Shown: positions 36,648 to 46,762, numbered from the stretch's first letter. The stretch: DNA of 64,000 nucleotides from DAOTVX01 sp034436015 (GCA_034436015.1 DAOTWG010000011.1:42210-106209); one strand, 5' to 3'. Numbers and translations are program-made. The notes: generated by a model from the sequence alone, not told the origin.

Positions 36648-38309
36648 ATGGCAGAGATTGGGCAACAAATCGTTCTGGATTTGCAGAAGCGGCTGGAGGT
36701 CTACCGTCCCCAAGTCAAAGTTGCCGAGGTCGGCGTCGTGCTGGAGGCCGGCGATGGGATTGCGCGCGTCGCCGGCTTGCCCGGTGTTCGTTCGCAAGAG
36801 TTAGTTGAGTTTGCTCATGGCATTCAGGGAATTGCTCTTAATCTAGAAAAAGATAACGTTGGTGTGATTATCCTGGGCGATTCCTCGGGCATTGTGGCGG
36901 GGATGGCAGTTCGTTCAACTGGACGCATTGCTTCGGTGCCGGTTGGGGATGGCATCATCGGGCGCGTGGTCAATGCCTTAGGGGAACCGATTGACGGTCG
37001 TGGCCCGATTCCGTCTACGGTCTACCGGCCGGTGGAGCGCATCGCGCCGGGTGTAATCGAGCGTCAGGACGTGGATACGCCGGTGCAAACGGGCATCAAG
37101 GCCATTGACGCCATGATTCCGATTGGGCGCGGCCAGCGTGAACTTATCATTGGCGACCGGCAGACAGGAAAGACAGCGATTGCCATTGACACTATCATCA
37201 ATCAGAAAGGCAAAGACCTCCTTTGCATCTACGTTGCGATTGGTCAGAAGAAAGCGGCGATAGCCCGCACGGTGGCGTTGTTGCGGCAATATGGCGCAAT
37301 GGAACATACGGTTGTGGTTGTTGCCGCGGCGGATGAGCCGGCTGCCTTGCAGTACCTTGCTCCCTATGCTGGCTGCGCCATCGGTGAAGAATTTATGGAA
37401 AGTGGGCGCGATGTGCTGATCGTGTATGATGATCTCTCCAAACATGCCTGGGCTTACCGCCAACTTTCTTTGCTATTGCGCCGGCCGCCTGGGCGCGAGG
37501 CGTATCCTGGCGATATTTTTTACCTACACTCGCGTTTGCTTGAGCGCGCCGCGCGTTTGGCGAACAAGTATGTCATTGTTCCTAAGGATTTTCCTCATGC
37601 CGAAGGAAGAGTCGAGGACGCGGTGGATGGACGTGTCTATGGTGGACCACGCGGCCGCCACGATGTGGAGACAGCGCTTCGAGCGATGATGAATGCTCAG
37701 GACTTGAAGATTGTTAAGGTGAGAGGTTCCGGCGGCTCCCTGACGGCTCTCCCTATTGTGGAAACTCTATTGGGCGACGTCTCCGCTTATATCCCGACGA
37801 ACATTATTTCAATTACGGACGGGCAAATCTATCTGGAGAGCGATTTGTTCAATGCCGGTATTCGCCCGGCGATTAATGTGGGGCTTTCCGTTTCGCGCGT
37901 GGGCGGCGATGCGCAGACAAAGGCCATGCGACAAGTTGCCACGCAATTGCGTCTGGACATGGCGACCTATCGCGAACTGGCTGCCTTCGCCTTGATGAGC
38001 ACCGAGCTTGACCCTGGAACGCGGCGACAACTCGCGCGCGGTCAGCGGATGCAGGAAATCCTCAAGCAACCACAATACGCTCCCATGCCGCTGGAGTATC
38101 AGGTAATCGTTCTGTTCGCGGCCACACGCGGTTATGCCGATGAAGTGGCAGTGTCGCGTATGCAGGAGTGGGAGAGGGAATTGATTCGCTACTTGACTAC
38201 AGCCTATCCGCAGATTGGTCAGGATATTGCGCTACAGAAAGAAATCACCCCCCAGACGGAGAGCGCCTTGCACGAGGCGTTGACCGCGTTTCAGGCGGTT
38301 TGGCGTTAG
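36648..38309 (+). CDS. atpA: F1Fo ATP synthase subunit alpha, with insertion
   Basis: 553 residues against about 510 in most bacteria. P-loop GDRQTGKT at 169-176, then the family's YDDLSKHAWAYRQLSLLLRRPPGREAYPGD and VISITDGQI-type stretches. Between LLERAARLAN (about 306) and GGSLTALPIVET (about 362) there are roughly 40 extra residues rich in charge, so the length difference is explained by one internal insertion. Forms the catalytic hexamer with beta. AGGGA precedes the ATG. First gene of atpA-G-D-C; subunits delta, b, c and a are not encoded upstream. Confidence 0.95.
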   Translation: MAEIGQQIVLDLQKRLEVYRPQVKVAEVGVVLEAGDGIARVAGLPGVRSQELVEFAHGIQGIALNLEKDNVGVIILGDSSGIVAGMAVRSTGRIASVPVGDGIIGRVVNALGEPIDGRGPIPSTVYRPVERIAPGVIERQDVDTPVQTGIKAIDAMIPIGRGQRELIIGDRQTGKTAIAIDTIINQKGKDLLCIYVAIGQKKAAIARTVALLRQYGAMEHTVVVVAAADEPAALQYLAPYAGCAIGEEFMESGRDVLIVYDDLSKHAWAYRQLSLLLRRPPGREAYPGDIFYLHSRLLERAARLANKYVIVPKDFPHAEGRVEDAVDGRVYGGPRGRHDVETALRAMMNAQDLKIVKVRGSGGSLTALPIVETLLGDVSAYIPTNIISITDGQIYLESDLFNAGIRPAINVGLSVSRVGGDAQTKAMRQVATQLRLDMATYRELAAFALMSTELDPGTRRQLARGQRMQEILKQPQYAPMPLEYQVIVLFAATRGYADEVAVSRMQEWERELIRYLTTAYPQIGQDIALQKEITPQTESALHEALTAFQAVWR

Positions 38310-38340
38310 GAAACGCGAGTTCGACCGGCGAGGATGAGAT

Positions 38341-39222
38341 ATGGCTTCGGTTCGTGAGATGCGTTCGCGGATTCGCAGCGTGCAGAGCATTGCTCAGATC
38401 ACGCGGGCGTTGGAAGCGGTTTCTGCCAGTAAGGTGCGAAAGGCGATGGCGACTTTGCAGGCCACGCGCCCCTATTCGACGAGGGCTTGGGAGGTGCTGA
38501 TGCGTCTGGCGGCTCAACCGGGCGCCAAAACATTGCATCCGTTGCTGGATAGACGACCGGCAATCCATCATGTTCTCGTTGTGCTGATTAGTGGCGACCG
38601 CGGCTTGGCTGGTGCATATCACGCCGGAGTGGTGCGTGCCGCGCGACAATCTTTCGATACCTATCCGGCAAATGTGCGTTATCTGGCGATTGGAAGCAAG
38701 GGAGCATACCTGCTCCACCGTATGGGAAAAGACGTTCGACATGAGTTTCCATCCTTTGCTTCTCCTCCCGCCTTTCGGGATACTGTCCTGGTCGGTCAAT
38801 TGGTTGTGGATGCTTTTCTCCGAGGCGAGGTGGATGAGGTCTGGTTGGTCTATACGGAATTTATTACGTTGTTGAAACAGCAGCCAGCCACGCGTCTCCT
38901 TCTCCCACTTCAATGGAAGAAGGAAGACTCTGACTCTATGGAGGACAAAAGGAAAGTTGTTTATACCTATGAGCCGGGCGCAGAAGCGATTTTAGCCTCC
39001 ATCGTACCGCGCCTTGTGGAATTGCAAATTCATCAAGCTATTCTGTCCTCGCTGGCTTCGGAGCACGCGGCTCGTATGGCGACCATGCGCAATGCTACTG
39101 ACAACGCCCTTGCTCTCCTGTCCTCCTTGCGCCTGGAGTACAATAAGGCGCGTCAACAGGCGATTACCAGTGAGTTGCTCGATATTGCAGCGGGCTCCGA
39201 GGCCTTGATGCGCGGCGGATAG
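38341..39222 (+). CDS. atpG: F1Fo ATP synthase subunit gamma
   Basis: 293 residues. N-terminal REMRSRIRSVQSIAQITRALEAVSASKVRKA and C-terminal ERAARMATMRNATDNA-type helix (here EHAARMATMRNATDNALALL...YNKARQQAITSELLDI) are the two shaft helices. The central Rossmann-like part contains VVLISGDRGLAGAYH. It is the rotating central stalk. 31 nt after atpA, 31 nt before atpD. Confidence 0.95.
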   Translation: MASVREMRSRIRSVQSIAQITRALEAVSASKVRKAMATLQATRPYSTRAWEVLMRLAAQPGAKTLHPLLDRRPAIHHVLVVLISGDRGLAGAYHAGVVRAARQSFDTYPANVRYLAIGSKGAYLLHRMGKDVRHEFPSFASPPAFRDTVLVGQLVVDAFLRGEVDEVWLVYTEFITLLKQQPATRLLLPLQWKKEDSDSMEDKRKVVYTYEPGAEAILASIVPRLVELQIHQAILSSLASEHAARMATMRNATDNALALLSSLRLEYNKARQQAITSELLDIAAGSEALMRGG

Positions 39223-39253
39223 GGCCTGCTCTCGGAGGTGGCGAGGAACGATC

Positions 39254-40648
39254 ATGACGGAAGGTTTTGTAACTCAGATTCGTGGCAGTGTTGTGGACGT
39301 AGCGTTTCCTAATAGTAGGTTGCCTGCACTCTTTGAAGCGCTCGAGGTGTTGCGCGATGGGCAGCCGCCTCTTGTACTGGAGGTGGAAAAGCATCTGGGC
39401 GATAATGAGGTGCGTTGTATAGCCATGGATTCGACGGATGGCTTGCAGCGTGGCGCTCCGGCCATTGCCACGGGCGCGCCCATTCGCGTGCCGGTTGGCC
39501 CGGCCACGCTCGGGCGAATCTTCAATGTCCTTGGGCAACCCATTGATGGTCTTGGCGAAGTGCAAACCGATATGTACTATCCTATTCACCGTCCGGCGCC
39601 GGCGTTTGCCGAGCAAGCGACGCGCATCGAAATCTTTGAAACAGGTATTAAGGTGATTGACCTGATTGCGCCATTCACAAAGGGCGGAAAAACAGGCATC
39701 TTTGGCGGGGCCGGCGTGGGCAAGACGGTGATCATCCAGGAACTCATTCGCTCTGTGGCCACGGTGCATCGGGGCAAATCGGTGTTTGCAGGCGTGGGCG
39801 AGCGCACGCGCGAAGGCACACAACTGTATCGCGAGATGCTCGAATCAGGCGTCATGAAGGACACGGTGATGGTCTTCGGCCAAATGAACGAACCTCCTGG
39901 GGTGCGGTTACGCGTTGGGCTGACTGCTCTTTCGATGGCTGAATACTTCCGCGATCAGGGCAACGATGTGCTCCTTTTCATTGACAACATCTTTCGCTTC
40001 ACGATGTCCGGCTCCGAAGTCTCGGCGCTCCTGGGACGTATGCCTTCCGCGGTAGGGTATCAGCCGACTCTGGCGACAGAGATGGGTGCATTGCAGGAGC
40101 GAATTACCTCTACACGGAAAGGTTCAATTACTTCCATGCAGGCTGTATACGTCCCCGCGGACGACTATTCTGACCCTGCTCCTGTGACTACGTTCGCTCA
40201 TCTGGATGCTACGATTGCACTGGAACGTTCGATTGCGGAAAAAGGAATCTACCCGGCGGTGGATCCGTTGGCCTCCACTTCGCGCATTCTTGACCCCAAT
40301 ATTGTCGGCTGGGAACACTATCAGACCGCGCGCGAGTGCCAACGCCTCTTGCAGCGGTATAAGGATTTACAGGACATTATCGCTATTTTGGGCATGGATG
40401 AGTTGAGCGAAGAAGATCGTCTGATTGTGGAACGCGCCCGTAAAATCGAGCGTTTCTTTTCGCAACCTTTCTTTGTTGCGGAACGATTTACCGGCCGAGC
40501 CGGTAAGTATGTTCCGTTGCGTGAAACCGTACGGGGTTTTCGCGAGATTCTCGATGGAAAATGCGACGATTTGCCCGAATCGGCGTTTATGATGGTTGGT
40601 ACGATAGAAGAAGCGCGTGAGCAGGCCGAGCGGCTCGCGCGCGCGTGA
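39254..40648 (+). CDS. atpD: F1Fo ATP synthase subunit beta
   Basis: 464 residues, normal length. P-loop GGAGVGKT at 151-158, catalytic Glu in GVGERTREG, FIDNIFRFTMSGSEVSALLGRMPSAVGYQPTL, and the arrangement up to the helical C-terminus with DELSEEDRL (DELSD-like). The core usually reads FRFTQAG; this copy has FRFTMSG. It carries the catalytic nucleotide sites. GGAGGTGGCGAGG lies before the ATG. Confidence 0.97.
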   Translation: MTEGFVTQIRGSVVDVAFPNSRLPALFEALEVLRDGQPPLVLEVEKHLGDNEVRCIAMDSTDGLQRGAPAIATGAPIRVPVGPATLGRIFNVLGQPIDGLGEVQTDMYYPIHRPAPAFAEQATRIEIFETGIKVIDLIAPFTKGGKTGIFGGAGVGKTVIIQELIRSVATVHRGKSVFAGVGERTREGTQLYREMLESGVMKDTVMVFGQMNEPPGVRLRVGLTALSMAEYFRDQGNDVLLFIDNIFRFTMSGSEVSALLGRMPSAVGYQPTLATEMGALQERITSTRKGSITSMQAVYVPADDYSDPAPVTTFAHLDATIALERSIAEKGIYPAVDPLASTSRILDPNIVGWEHYQTARECQRLLQRYKDLQDIIAILGMDELSEEDRLIVERARKIERFFSQPFFVAERFTGRAGKYVPLRETVRGFREILDGKCDDLPESAFMMVGTIEEAREQAERLARA

Positions 40649-40688
40649 TGCTCTCTCGGCCTTATCGCGTTCTGGGTTGTTTCCTGCA

Positions 40689-41132
40689 ATGTTTCTCTAC
40701 TGCGAAATCATCTCGCAAGATCGTCTGGTCTACCAAGGGGAAGTGGAAAGCATCCTCCTGCCCGGCGTGGAAGGAGAGATGGGCATCTTGCCTCGCCATG
40801 AGCCGTTGTTGACGAGATTGAATCCTGGAATCCTTAAGCTAAAACGGCAGGATGACGAAGAGTACTTTACCGTGACCGGCGGTTTCGCGGAGGTGCTGCC
40901 CGATGCAGTGACCGTGTTTGCCGATGCGGCGGAGAACGTGGAAGAGATTGACGTTGCGCGTGCGGAAGCGGCGCGCCAACGCGCGCAGAAGCATTTGCTC
41001 GAACTCCAACCAACGGATCAAGATTCCTATCTCGTCGTGGAAGCGGCTCTGCGGCGCGCCAATTTGCGCCTGGAGGCGGTGAAACGGCACCGACGTGATC
41101 CGACCCGACCAGGGAGAATTTCGAAATCGTGA
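40689..41132 (+). CDS. atpC: F1Fo ATP synthase subunit epsilon
   Basis: 147 residues from ATG 40689. N-terminal beta-sandwich with CEIISQDRLVYQGEVESILLPGVEGEMGILPRHEPLLT and YFTVTGGFAEVLPDAVTVFADAAE, then the two-helix C-terminal domain (DVARAEAARQRAQKHL...ALRRANLRLEAVKRHRR). It couples gamma to the ring and can inhibit ATP hydrolysis. About 40 nt after atpD; last atp gene here, followed 9 nt later by an MreB-like gene. Confidence 0.93.
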   Translation: MFLYCEIISQDRLVYQGEVESILLPGVEGEMGILPRHEPLLTRLNPGILKLKRQDDEEYFTVTGGFAEVLPDAVTVFADAAENVEEIDVARAEAARQRAQKHLLELQPTDQDSYLVVEAALRRANLRLEAVKRHRRDPTRPGRISKS

Positions 41133-41141
41133 GGACAATGT

Positions 41142-42149
41142 ATGCCTGTGTTTTCCAGAGACTTGGGAATTGATTTGGGGACCCTCTATACCCGTATCGC
41201 CGATTCTTCCGGTTTGCTGGTAGAGGAGCCGACGGTAGCGGCGCTCGATGCGTTGGAACCGAAAGTCGTCGAATTCGGCCGGGCCGCGCGTGCGATGGAA
41301 GGACGTGTGCCGGAAAACATTGAGGTCGTCCGTCCCTTGCAGAACGGCGTGGTGGCCGATTACGAGGTGGCGGAGGCTTTGTTGGCCTACCTCTTGCGAG
41401 GTATCAGTGGACCCTTTCGCTTCTCGCGGCCGCGTGTGATGATTTCCGTGCCTTACGGCGTGACCAGCGTGGAGGCGCGCGCGGTGCACGAAGCGGCGCT
41501 CGAGGCGGGAAGCCGTGAGGCGTATTTGATTCAACAGCCGCTGGCGGCTGCTCTTGGGGCTGATCTTCCGGTGGCCTCACCGTCGGGTAACATGGTGATT
41601 TGCCTGGGCGCTGGGGTCAGCCAGGCCGCGGTAATTACCATGTACAGTATTGTCTCTGCCGAGTCGCTGCGCGAGGGCGGCTTTCAGATGGATGAAGCCA
41701 TTGTTAACTATGTGCGCAAGAAATACGGCGTTCTGCTTGGGCCGGCGACAGCGGAGCAATTGAAGATGAAAATTGGCGCTGCTGTTCCCCAGGAGAAAGA
41801 AGAAAGTCTGGAAGTGCAAGGACAAGACCAGGTCAGTGGAATGCCGCGCCTGGTCACGTTGACGACGGGCGAGATTGTCGAGGCATTAGAGGAGCCGCTC
41901 AGCTGTGTCGTCGAGACTGCCCGTCGCGTTCTAGAGAGAACCCCGCCGGAGTTAATCTCCGACATCATTGACCGGGGAGTTGCTCTGTGTGGGGGTGGAG
42001 CGCTTTTGCGCGGGGTGGATAAATTATTCACCGAGGCGTTAGGTCTGCCGGTTTACCTTGTGGATGACCCGCCGAATTGTGTCGCTATTGGCGCCGCGCG
42101 CGCGGTGGGAATGTACTCTGTGCTTCGGCGCAGTTTACCGTCCGTTTGA
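41142..42149 (+). CDS. MreB-like actin-family protein with altered active-site residues
   Basis: 335 residues, normal MreB length, alignable end to end (GIDLGT at 9-14, VMISVPYGVTSVEARAV, GGGALLRGVDKLF, AIGAARAVG). But phosphate-loop 2, normally DIGGGTT, reads CLGAGVS with C154, and the LIEEPMAAA motif reads LIQQPLAAA (Q131, Q132), which removes the Glu used in ATP hydrolysis. It also has LVYTR-type divergence at phosphate 1 (GTLYTRIAD). So it is probably a slow or non-hydrolysing paralogue that can still bind nucleotide or filaments. It lies at the end of the atpAGDC run, 9 nt after atpC. Confidence 0.82.
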   Translation: MPVFSRDLGIDLGTLYTRIADSSGLLVEEPTVAALDALEPKVVEFGRAARAMEGRVPENIEVVRPLQNGVVADYEVAEALLAYLLRGISGPFRFSRPRVMISVPYGVTSVEARAVHEAALEAGSREAYLIQQPLAAALGADLPVASPSGNMVICLGAGVSQAAVITMYSIVSAESLREGGFQMDEAIVNYVRKKYGVLLGPATAEQLKMKIGAAVPQEKEESLEVQGQDQVSGMPRLVTLTTGEIVEALEEPLSCVVETARRVLERTPPELISDIIDRGVALCGGGALLRGVDKLFTEALGLPVYLVDDPPNCVAIGAARAVGMYSVLRRSLPSV

Positions 42150-42160
42150 GGAGATGGGCA

Positions 42161-42515
42161 ATGTCTATTAAGTCCAGCAGCGAGGTCCCTCTTCAACACG
42201 GTTAAGGTTGGTGAGAAGGCCAGGTTTCAAGTGCTTATTTCCTCGGCAGAGGCTCCCCATTTTGCCATGCGGCGCTTTATCCTCGCGCCAGGTGGCTGGA
42301 TACCGATGCATACCAATACGGTTGAGCACGAACAGTATGTGCTGCGCGGACGGGCAAGGCTTGGTATTGGTGAGCAGACCTATGAGGTCAGCGCGGGGAA
42401 TGTGGTCCTTATTCCAGCGGGCATTCCCCATTGGTATCGGAATGAAGGGGCAGAGGATTTTGAGTTCTTGTGCTTGGCGCCCGATCAGGAGGACAAGATG
42501 ACCCTGCTAGGGTAG
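42161..42515 (+). pseudogene. Small cupin gene interrupted by a single frameshift
   Basis: The ATG at 42161 (GAGGAG upstream) begins MSIKSSSEVPLQ, a common cupin N-terminus, but stops at TAA 42203-42205. A one-base shift near 42187-42203 joins it to KVGEKARFQVLISSAEAPHFAMRRFILAPGG, then MHTNTVEHEQYVLRGRARLGIG and AGNVVLIPAGIPHWYRN, a complete cupin with metal-type ligands H, E and H. The intact reading would be about 118 residues. Translation from GTG 42231 would give a 94-residue protein. A sequence error is as likely as true loss. Function unknown. Confidence 0.65.
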
Positions 42516-42839
42516 GCGGGCATGATGTAGCCAGGGCAATGGGCTTTGAGCGGGACGAAAAGATCGGTGCGCTTCTCAAAGAAAAACGACCCTCGCTTTT
42601 GCAGAAGTTCGGCGGCTGTAGCCATCCCTTAGGGAGGAAATGCGTCAGAGTCCTAAGAGGACCGTGATGGAAACCGCAGGTTTTTGACATGGTGGGGGAC
42701 ACAAGGCGCCACCGGAGCTATGTTTGGCGCCTAGGTGGGAAGAAATCTGCCTCTTGACTTGAACAGCGCCGCCCTTAATAACCCACCTGCCGTGTATGTT
42801 ACAGGCATGAAGAGTGAGAAAGCAAGGGACGCCGCTTGG
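42516..42839 (+). other. Intergenic region between cupin and fni (convergent)
   Basis: 324 nt, no gene recognised. TTGACT (42754-42759) and TAATAA (42776-42781) with 16 nt spacing resemble a plus-strand promoter pointing into the 3' end of fni; it could drive an antisense transcript but support is weak. Confidence 0.35.
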
Positions 42840-43913
42840 CTAGGAGGCTTGTTCGCCGATTCGTGGTTGTTCTCCAAAGCATCGGGAAACGGGTTCTACT
42901 TTTTCCATCGTTAGTTCATTCAACCGAGCGGCACCGACCGCGAACATGGCAACTTGAATCTGACGCGCGGTTAACCCAATACGCTCGATTACCTTTTCTG
43001 TAGAAACGGCTGCTGCCGCGAGGAATGGCGCGGCCATGCCTCCTAGGGTCGCTCCCAGAGCGAGGCACTTGGCGATGTCTAACCCATCGCGTAGGCCGCC
43101 GCTGGCGAAGACGATCAGGCCTGGCGCGGTTTGCCTGACGGCTAGAATGGATTCGGCAGTAGGGATGCCCCAGCCGACAAACGCAGCGGCCAGTTGACGG
43201 TCAAAATCGCTCGCGGCACGGTGCATTTCGACTTGTGACCAGGATGTGCCGCCGGCGCCGGCCACATCAATCGCGGCCACTCCACACTCGGCCAGGATTT
43301 TCGCGGATCGCGCCGAAAGCCCCCATCCCACTTCTTTCACGATGACCGGGACCTCAAGGCGACTACAGACGGCTGCAATCTTGTTTGCCAAGTTGCTGAA
43401 GTTGGCGTTACCGCCTCCTTGCAGGGCTTCTTGCAAGGGATTCAAGTGGAGGATGAGAGCGTCGGCGGCGATCATCTCTACCGCGCGGTGGCACTCATCC
43501 ACACCGTAGCCGTAGTTTAATTGAACCGCGCCCAGATTGGCAAAGAGGAGGATGTCGGGCGCCACGCGACGAGCAATTGCATAGGTAGGGACAAGAGAAG
43601 CATCTTCCAGCGCAGCGCGTTGACTGCCGACGCCCATCGCGATTTGGCATTCCTGCGCGGCTTCGGCCAGACGTTGATTGATAACAGTGGCCTCGTTGGT
43701 TCCCCCGGTCATCGGGGAGATGAGAATTGGCGCGGCCAGCCGTTTCTTGAACAAAGTTAAAGAAATGTCCACCTGTTCCAGACTCAATTCGGGCAGCGCC
43801 TCGTGCACAAAGCGGTAGCGATCCAGGCCGGTTGTTTGCGCCGAGCGTACATCTTGTTCCAGAGTGATGCGAAGGTGGTCGGCTTTGCGCTTGTCTATTG
43901 GGTCGGGGGGCAT
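42840..43913 (-). CDS. fni: Isopentenyl-diphosphate delta-isomerase, type 2
   Basis: 357 residues. FMN-dependent TIM-barrel enzyme: RKADHLRITLEQDV, PILISPMTGGTNEA, LFANLGAVQLNYG, HLNPLQEALQGGGNANFSNL, VKEVGWGLSARSAKIL and ASGGLRDGLDIAKCLALGA all match IDI-2. It interconverts isopentenyl and dimethylallyl diphosphate for isoprenoids, in the cytoplasm. AAGGAG lies before the ATG. Divergent from acpP, whose promoter lies in the shared region. Confidence 0.95.
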   Translation of the reverse strand: MPPDPIDKRKADHLRITLEQDVRSAQTTGLDRYRFVHEALPELSLEQVDISLTLFKKRLAAPILISPMTGGTNEATVINQRLAEAAQECQIAMGVGSQRAALEDASLVPTYAIARRVAPDILLFANLGAVQLNYGYGVDECHRAVEMIAADALILHLNPLQEALQGGGNANFSNLANKIAAVCSRLEVPVIVKEVGWGLSARSAKILAECGVAAIDVAGAGGTSWSQVEMHRAASDFDRQLAAAFVGWGIPTAESILAVRQTAPGLIVFASGGLRDGLDIAKCLALGATLGGMAAPFLAAAAVSTEKVIERIGLTARQIQVAMFAVGAARLNELTMEKVEPVSRCFGEQPRIGEQAS

Positions 43914-43970
43914 AGGGCGGGGTCTCCTTCGATGTGGTTGGAGAGAGCGAAATGCGGAGGAGTGGGAGGG

Positions 43971-43998
43971 TTGACAGACATGCCGGAAAGGTTACAAT
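43971..43998 (+). promoter_or_regulatory. Promoter of acpP
   Basis: TTGACA (43971-43976), 16 nt, TACAAT (43993-43998); predicted start near 44005, 23 nt before the ATG. AGGAGG lies at 44017-44022. Confidence 0.85.
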
Positions 43999-44027
43999 AT
44001 ACAAAAACAACCTTACAGGAGGCAGTC

Positions 44028-44267
44028 ATGTCGGAAGTCTTTGCTAAAGTTAAGGCAATTATAGTAGATTTATTGGGGGTTGAGCCGGAAAAGGTTACGC
44101 CAGAGGCGCGCTTTCGCGAAGATTTGGAAGCGGATTCGCTTGACCTTGTCGAGCTGATTATGCGGCTGGAAGATGAATTCGGCAGCCAGATTTCTGACGA
44201 GGAAGCGCAGAAAATCCAGACGGTGGGTCAGGCGGTGGCCTTCGTGGAAGCGCACCGCGCCAAGTAA
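44028..44267 (+). CDS. acpP: Acyl carrier protein
   Basis: 79 residues, acidic, with the phosphopantetheine attachment Ser37 in EADSLDLVEL. Start is set by AGGAGG and matches the usual MSEVFAKVKAII N-terminus. Carries acyl chains for fatty-acid synthesis in the cytoplasm. It stands alone with its own promoter and terminator; fabG lies about 12 kb away. Confidence 0.96.
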   Translation: MSEVFAKVKAIIVDLLGVEPEKVTPEARFREDLEADSLDLVELIMRLEDEFGSQISDEEAQKIQTVGQAVAFVEAHRAK

Positions 44268-44287
44268 GAAAGAGGGCAGAGGATACA

Positions 44288-44317
44288 AATCCCGGCGCTG
44301 GCGACCGGGATTTTTTT
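44288..44317 (+). terminator. Intrinsic terminator of acpP
   Basis: Stem AATCCCGG (44288-44295) / CCGGGATT (44305-44312) with a 9-nt loop, running into seven T residues (44311-44317). It lies 20 nt after the acpP stop. Confidence 0.9.
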
Positions 44318-44336
44318 GTGTGTTGCTGGAGAGTGG

Positions 44337-45200
44337 TTATTTTAGCAAATCGGGGATTTCTTCGGGGTGTCGCGCCACGCGCACGCCGGCGGCCTCCAAG
44401 GCGCGAATTTTGTCGGCGGCCGTTCCGGAACCGCCTTCAATGATTGCGCCGGCGTGGCCCATACGTTTGCCGGGGGGCGCGGTTTGGCCGGCAATGAAAG
44501 CCACTACCGGTTTGGTCATGCGTCTGGCAATGAACTGAGCGGCCTTTTCCTCATCGGCGCCGCCGATTTCCCCAATGAGCACCACTTTCTCGGTGCTGGG
44601 ATCGGCTTCGAACATATCCAGACAGTCAATGAAATCCGTGCCGTTGATGGGATCGCCGCCGATACCGACGCATGTCGTCGCGCCCATGCCGGCAAGTTTG
44701 AGGGCATAGAGCACCTCATAGGTCAGCGTGCCGGAGCGCGAGACGATCCCTACGTTGCCTGGAATGGCAATGTCGCCTGGGATGATTCCAACCTTGGCCT
44801 CGCTGGGGGTCAGCACGCCGGGACAGTTGGGGCCGAGCAGCCGTACATGTTTCAAATCCAAGTAGGCGCGGACGCGCATCATGTCCTGGACGGGGATGCC
44901 TTCCGTAATGCAGACAATGAACGGAATGCCGGCGTCGGCGGCTTCGTAGATGGCATCGGGGGCGAACGCGGCGGAGACGAAGATAATACTGGCGTTCGCG
45001 CCGGTAGCCTCCACTGCTGCGCGGCAGGAATCGAAGACGGGAACTTTCCCATCCAGGACCCATTCGCCGCCCTTGCCAGGTCGAACACCGGCAACCACGT
45101 TCGTACCATAGGTCAGCATTTGCTGGGTATGGAACAGGCCTTCGTGGCCGGTAATGCCTTGTACTAGGAGACGGGTATCTTTGCTGACAAGGATGCTCAT
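44337..45200 (-). CDS. sucD: Succinyl-CoA synthetase subunit alpha
   Basis: 287 residues from the ATG at 45200 (MSILVSKDTRLLVQGITG). CoA-binding domain with GTNVVAGVRPGKGG, LLGPNCPGVLTP, SGTLTYEV and the phospho-histidine in GKRMGHAGAI. It makes succinate and ATP or GTP from succinyl-CoA in the TCA cycle. An in-frame extension to 45584 lies inside sucC and was rejected. Starts 5 nt after the sucC stop. Confidence 0.96.
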   Translation of the reverse strand: MSILVSKDTRLLVQGITGHEGLFHTQQMLTYGTNVVAGVRPGKGGEWVLDGKVPVFDSCRAAVEATGANASIIFVSAAFAPDAIYEAADAGIPFIVCITEGIPVQDMMRVRAYLDLKHVRLLGPNCPGVLTPSEAKVGIIPGDIAIPGNVGIVSRSGTLTYEVLYALKLAGMGATTCVGIGGDPINGTDFIDCLDMFEADPSTEKVVLIGEIGGADEEKAAQFIARRMTKPVVAFIAGQTAPPGKRMGHAGAIIEGGSGTAADKIRALEAAGVRVARHPEEIPDLLK

Positions 45201-45205
45201 CGTTT

Positions 45206-46339
<1,134 letters not shown>

Positions 46340-46379
46340 GGGCAAATCCTTGTTGAAAGTTCACGAACCTGCCAGAACG

Positions 46380-46407
46380 ATTATACCACCCTGGGCGAAA
46401 AGGTCAT
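46380..46407 (-). promoter_or_regulatory. Promoter of sucCD
   Basis: Minus strand ATGACC (46407-46402), 16 nt, TATAAT (46385-46380). Predicted start near 46373, about 34 nt upstream of the sucC ATG. Confidence 0.75.
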
Positions 46408-46467
46408 CTGTCATTGTACATAGGTCGAGTAGGAAGAAAATCGCCCTATCTTACCTCGACCGGCCGG

Positions 46468-46497
46468 AAAAAGCGAGCAGCCCAGGCTGCTCGCTTT
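46468..46497 (-). terminator. Intrinsic terminator downstream of the Agl23-NHL gene
   Basis: Stem AGCGAGCAGC / GCTGCTCGCT (46472-46495) with CCAG-type loop, followed on the minus strand by TTTTTCC. The plus side has TTTCATTTTCC, so weak bidirectional use is possible. It stops transcripts from the minus-strand gene before sucC. Confidence 0.8.
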
Positions 46498-46762
46498 CAT
46501 TTTCCATGGGCTGGATGCTTTCGCGCGGCTAAAGAATCTCGCCGCTACTTTTATCACTCTCTCCTACAGCCTGCTACGCTCCTTGCGCGAAGGCGATTGT
46601 GTAACGATGAAGATAAAGGCCGGGAATACCTTGTTTTGCCAATACGGCGAATGACATAGTAGAACTCTCTCTAGAAAATTCGCATGATAGCGGCTGACTC
46701 GAAAGTTGAACGACTGGGTCGAAGAAAGGTGGTGGGAGAAGGAGTAGGGGCTACAGCAGTGG

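Larger units (their letters stand above)
46340..46762 (+). other. Intergenic region between sucC and the Agl23-NHL gene
   Basis: 423 nt, no gene recognised. It holds the sucCD promoter and one strong hairpin terminator, listed separately. The 265 nt from 46498 to 46762 show no clear element. Confidence 0.4.

Noticed and set aside
38245..38913. 222-codon minus-strand open frame over atpG
   Set aside because: Antisense to a clear ATP synthase gene and rich in Ser/Arg/His as expected for a shadow frame.
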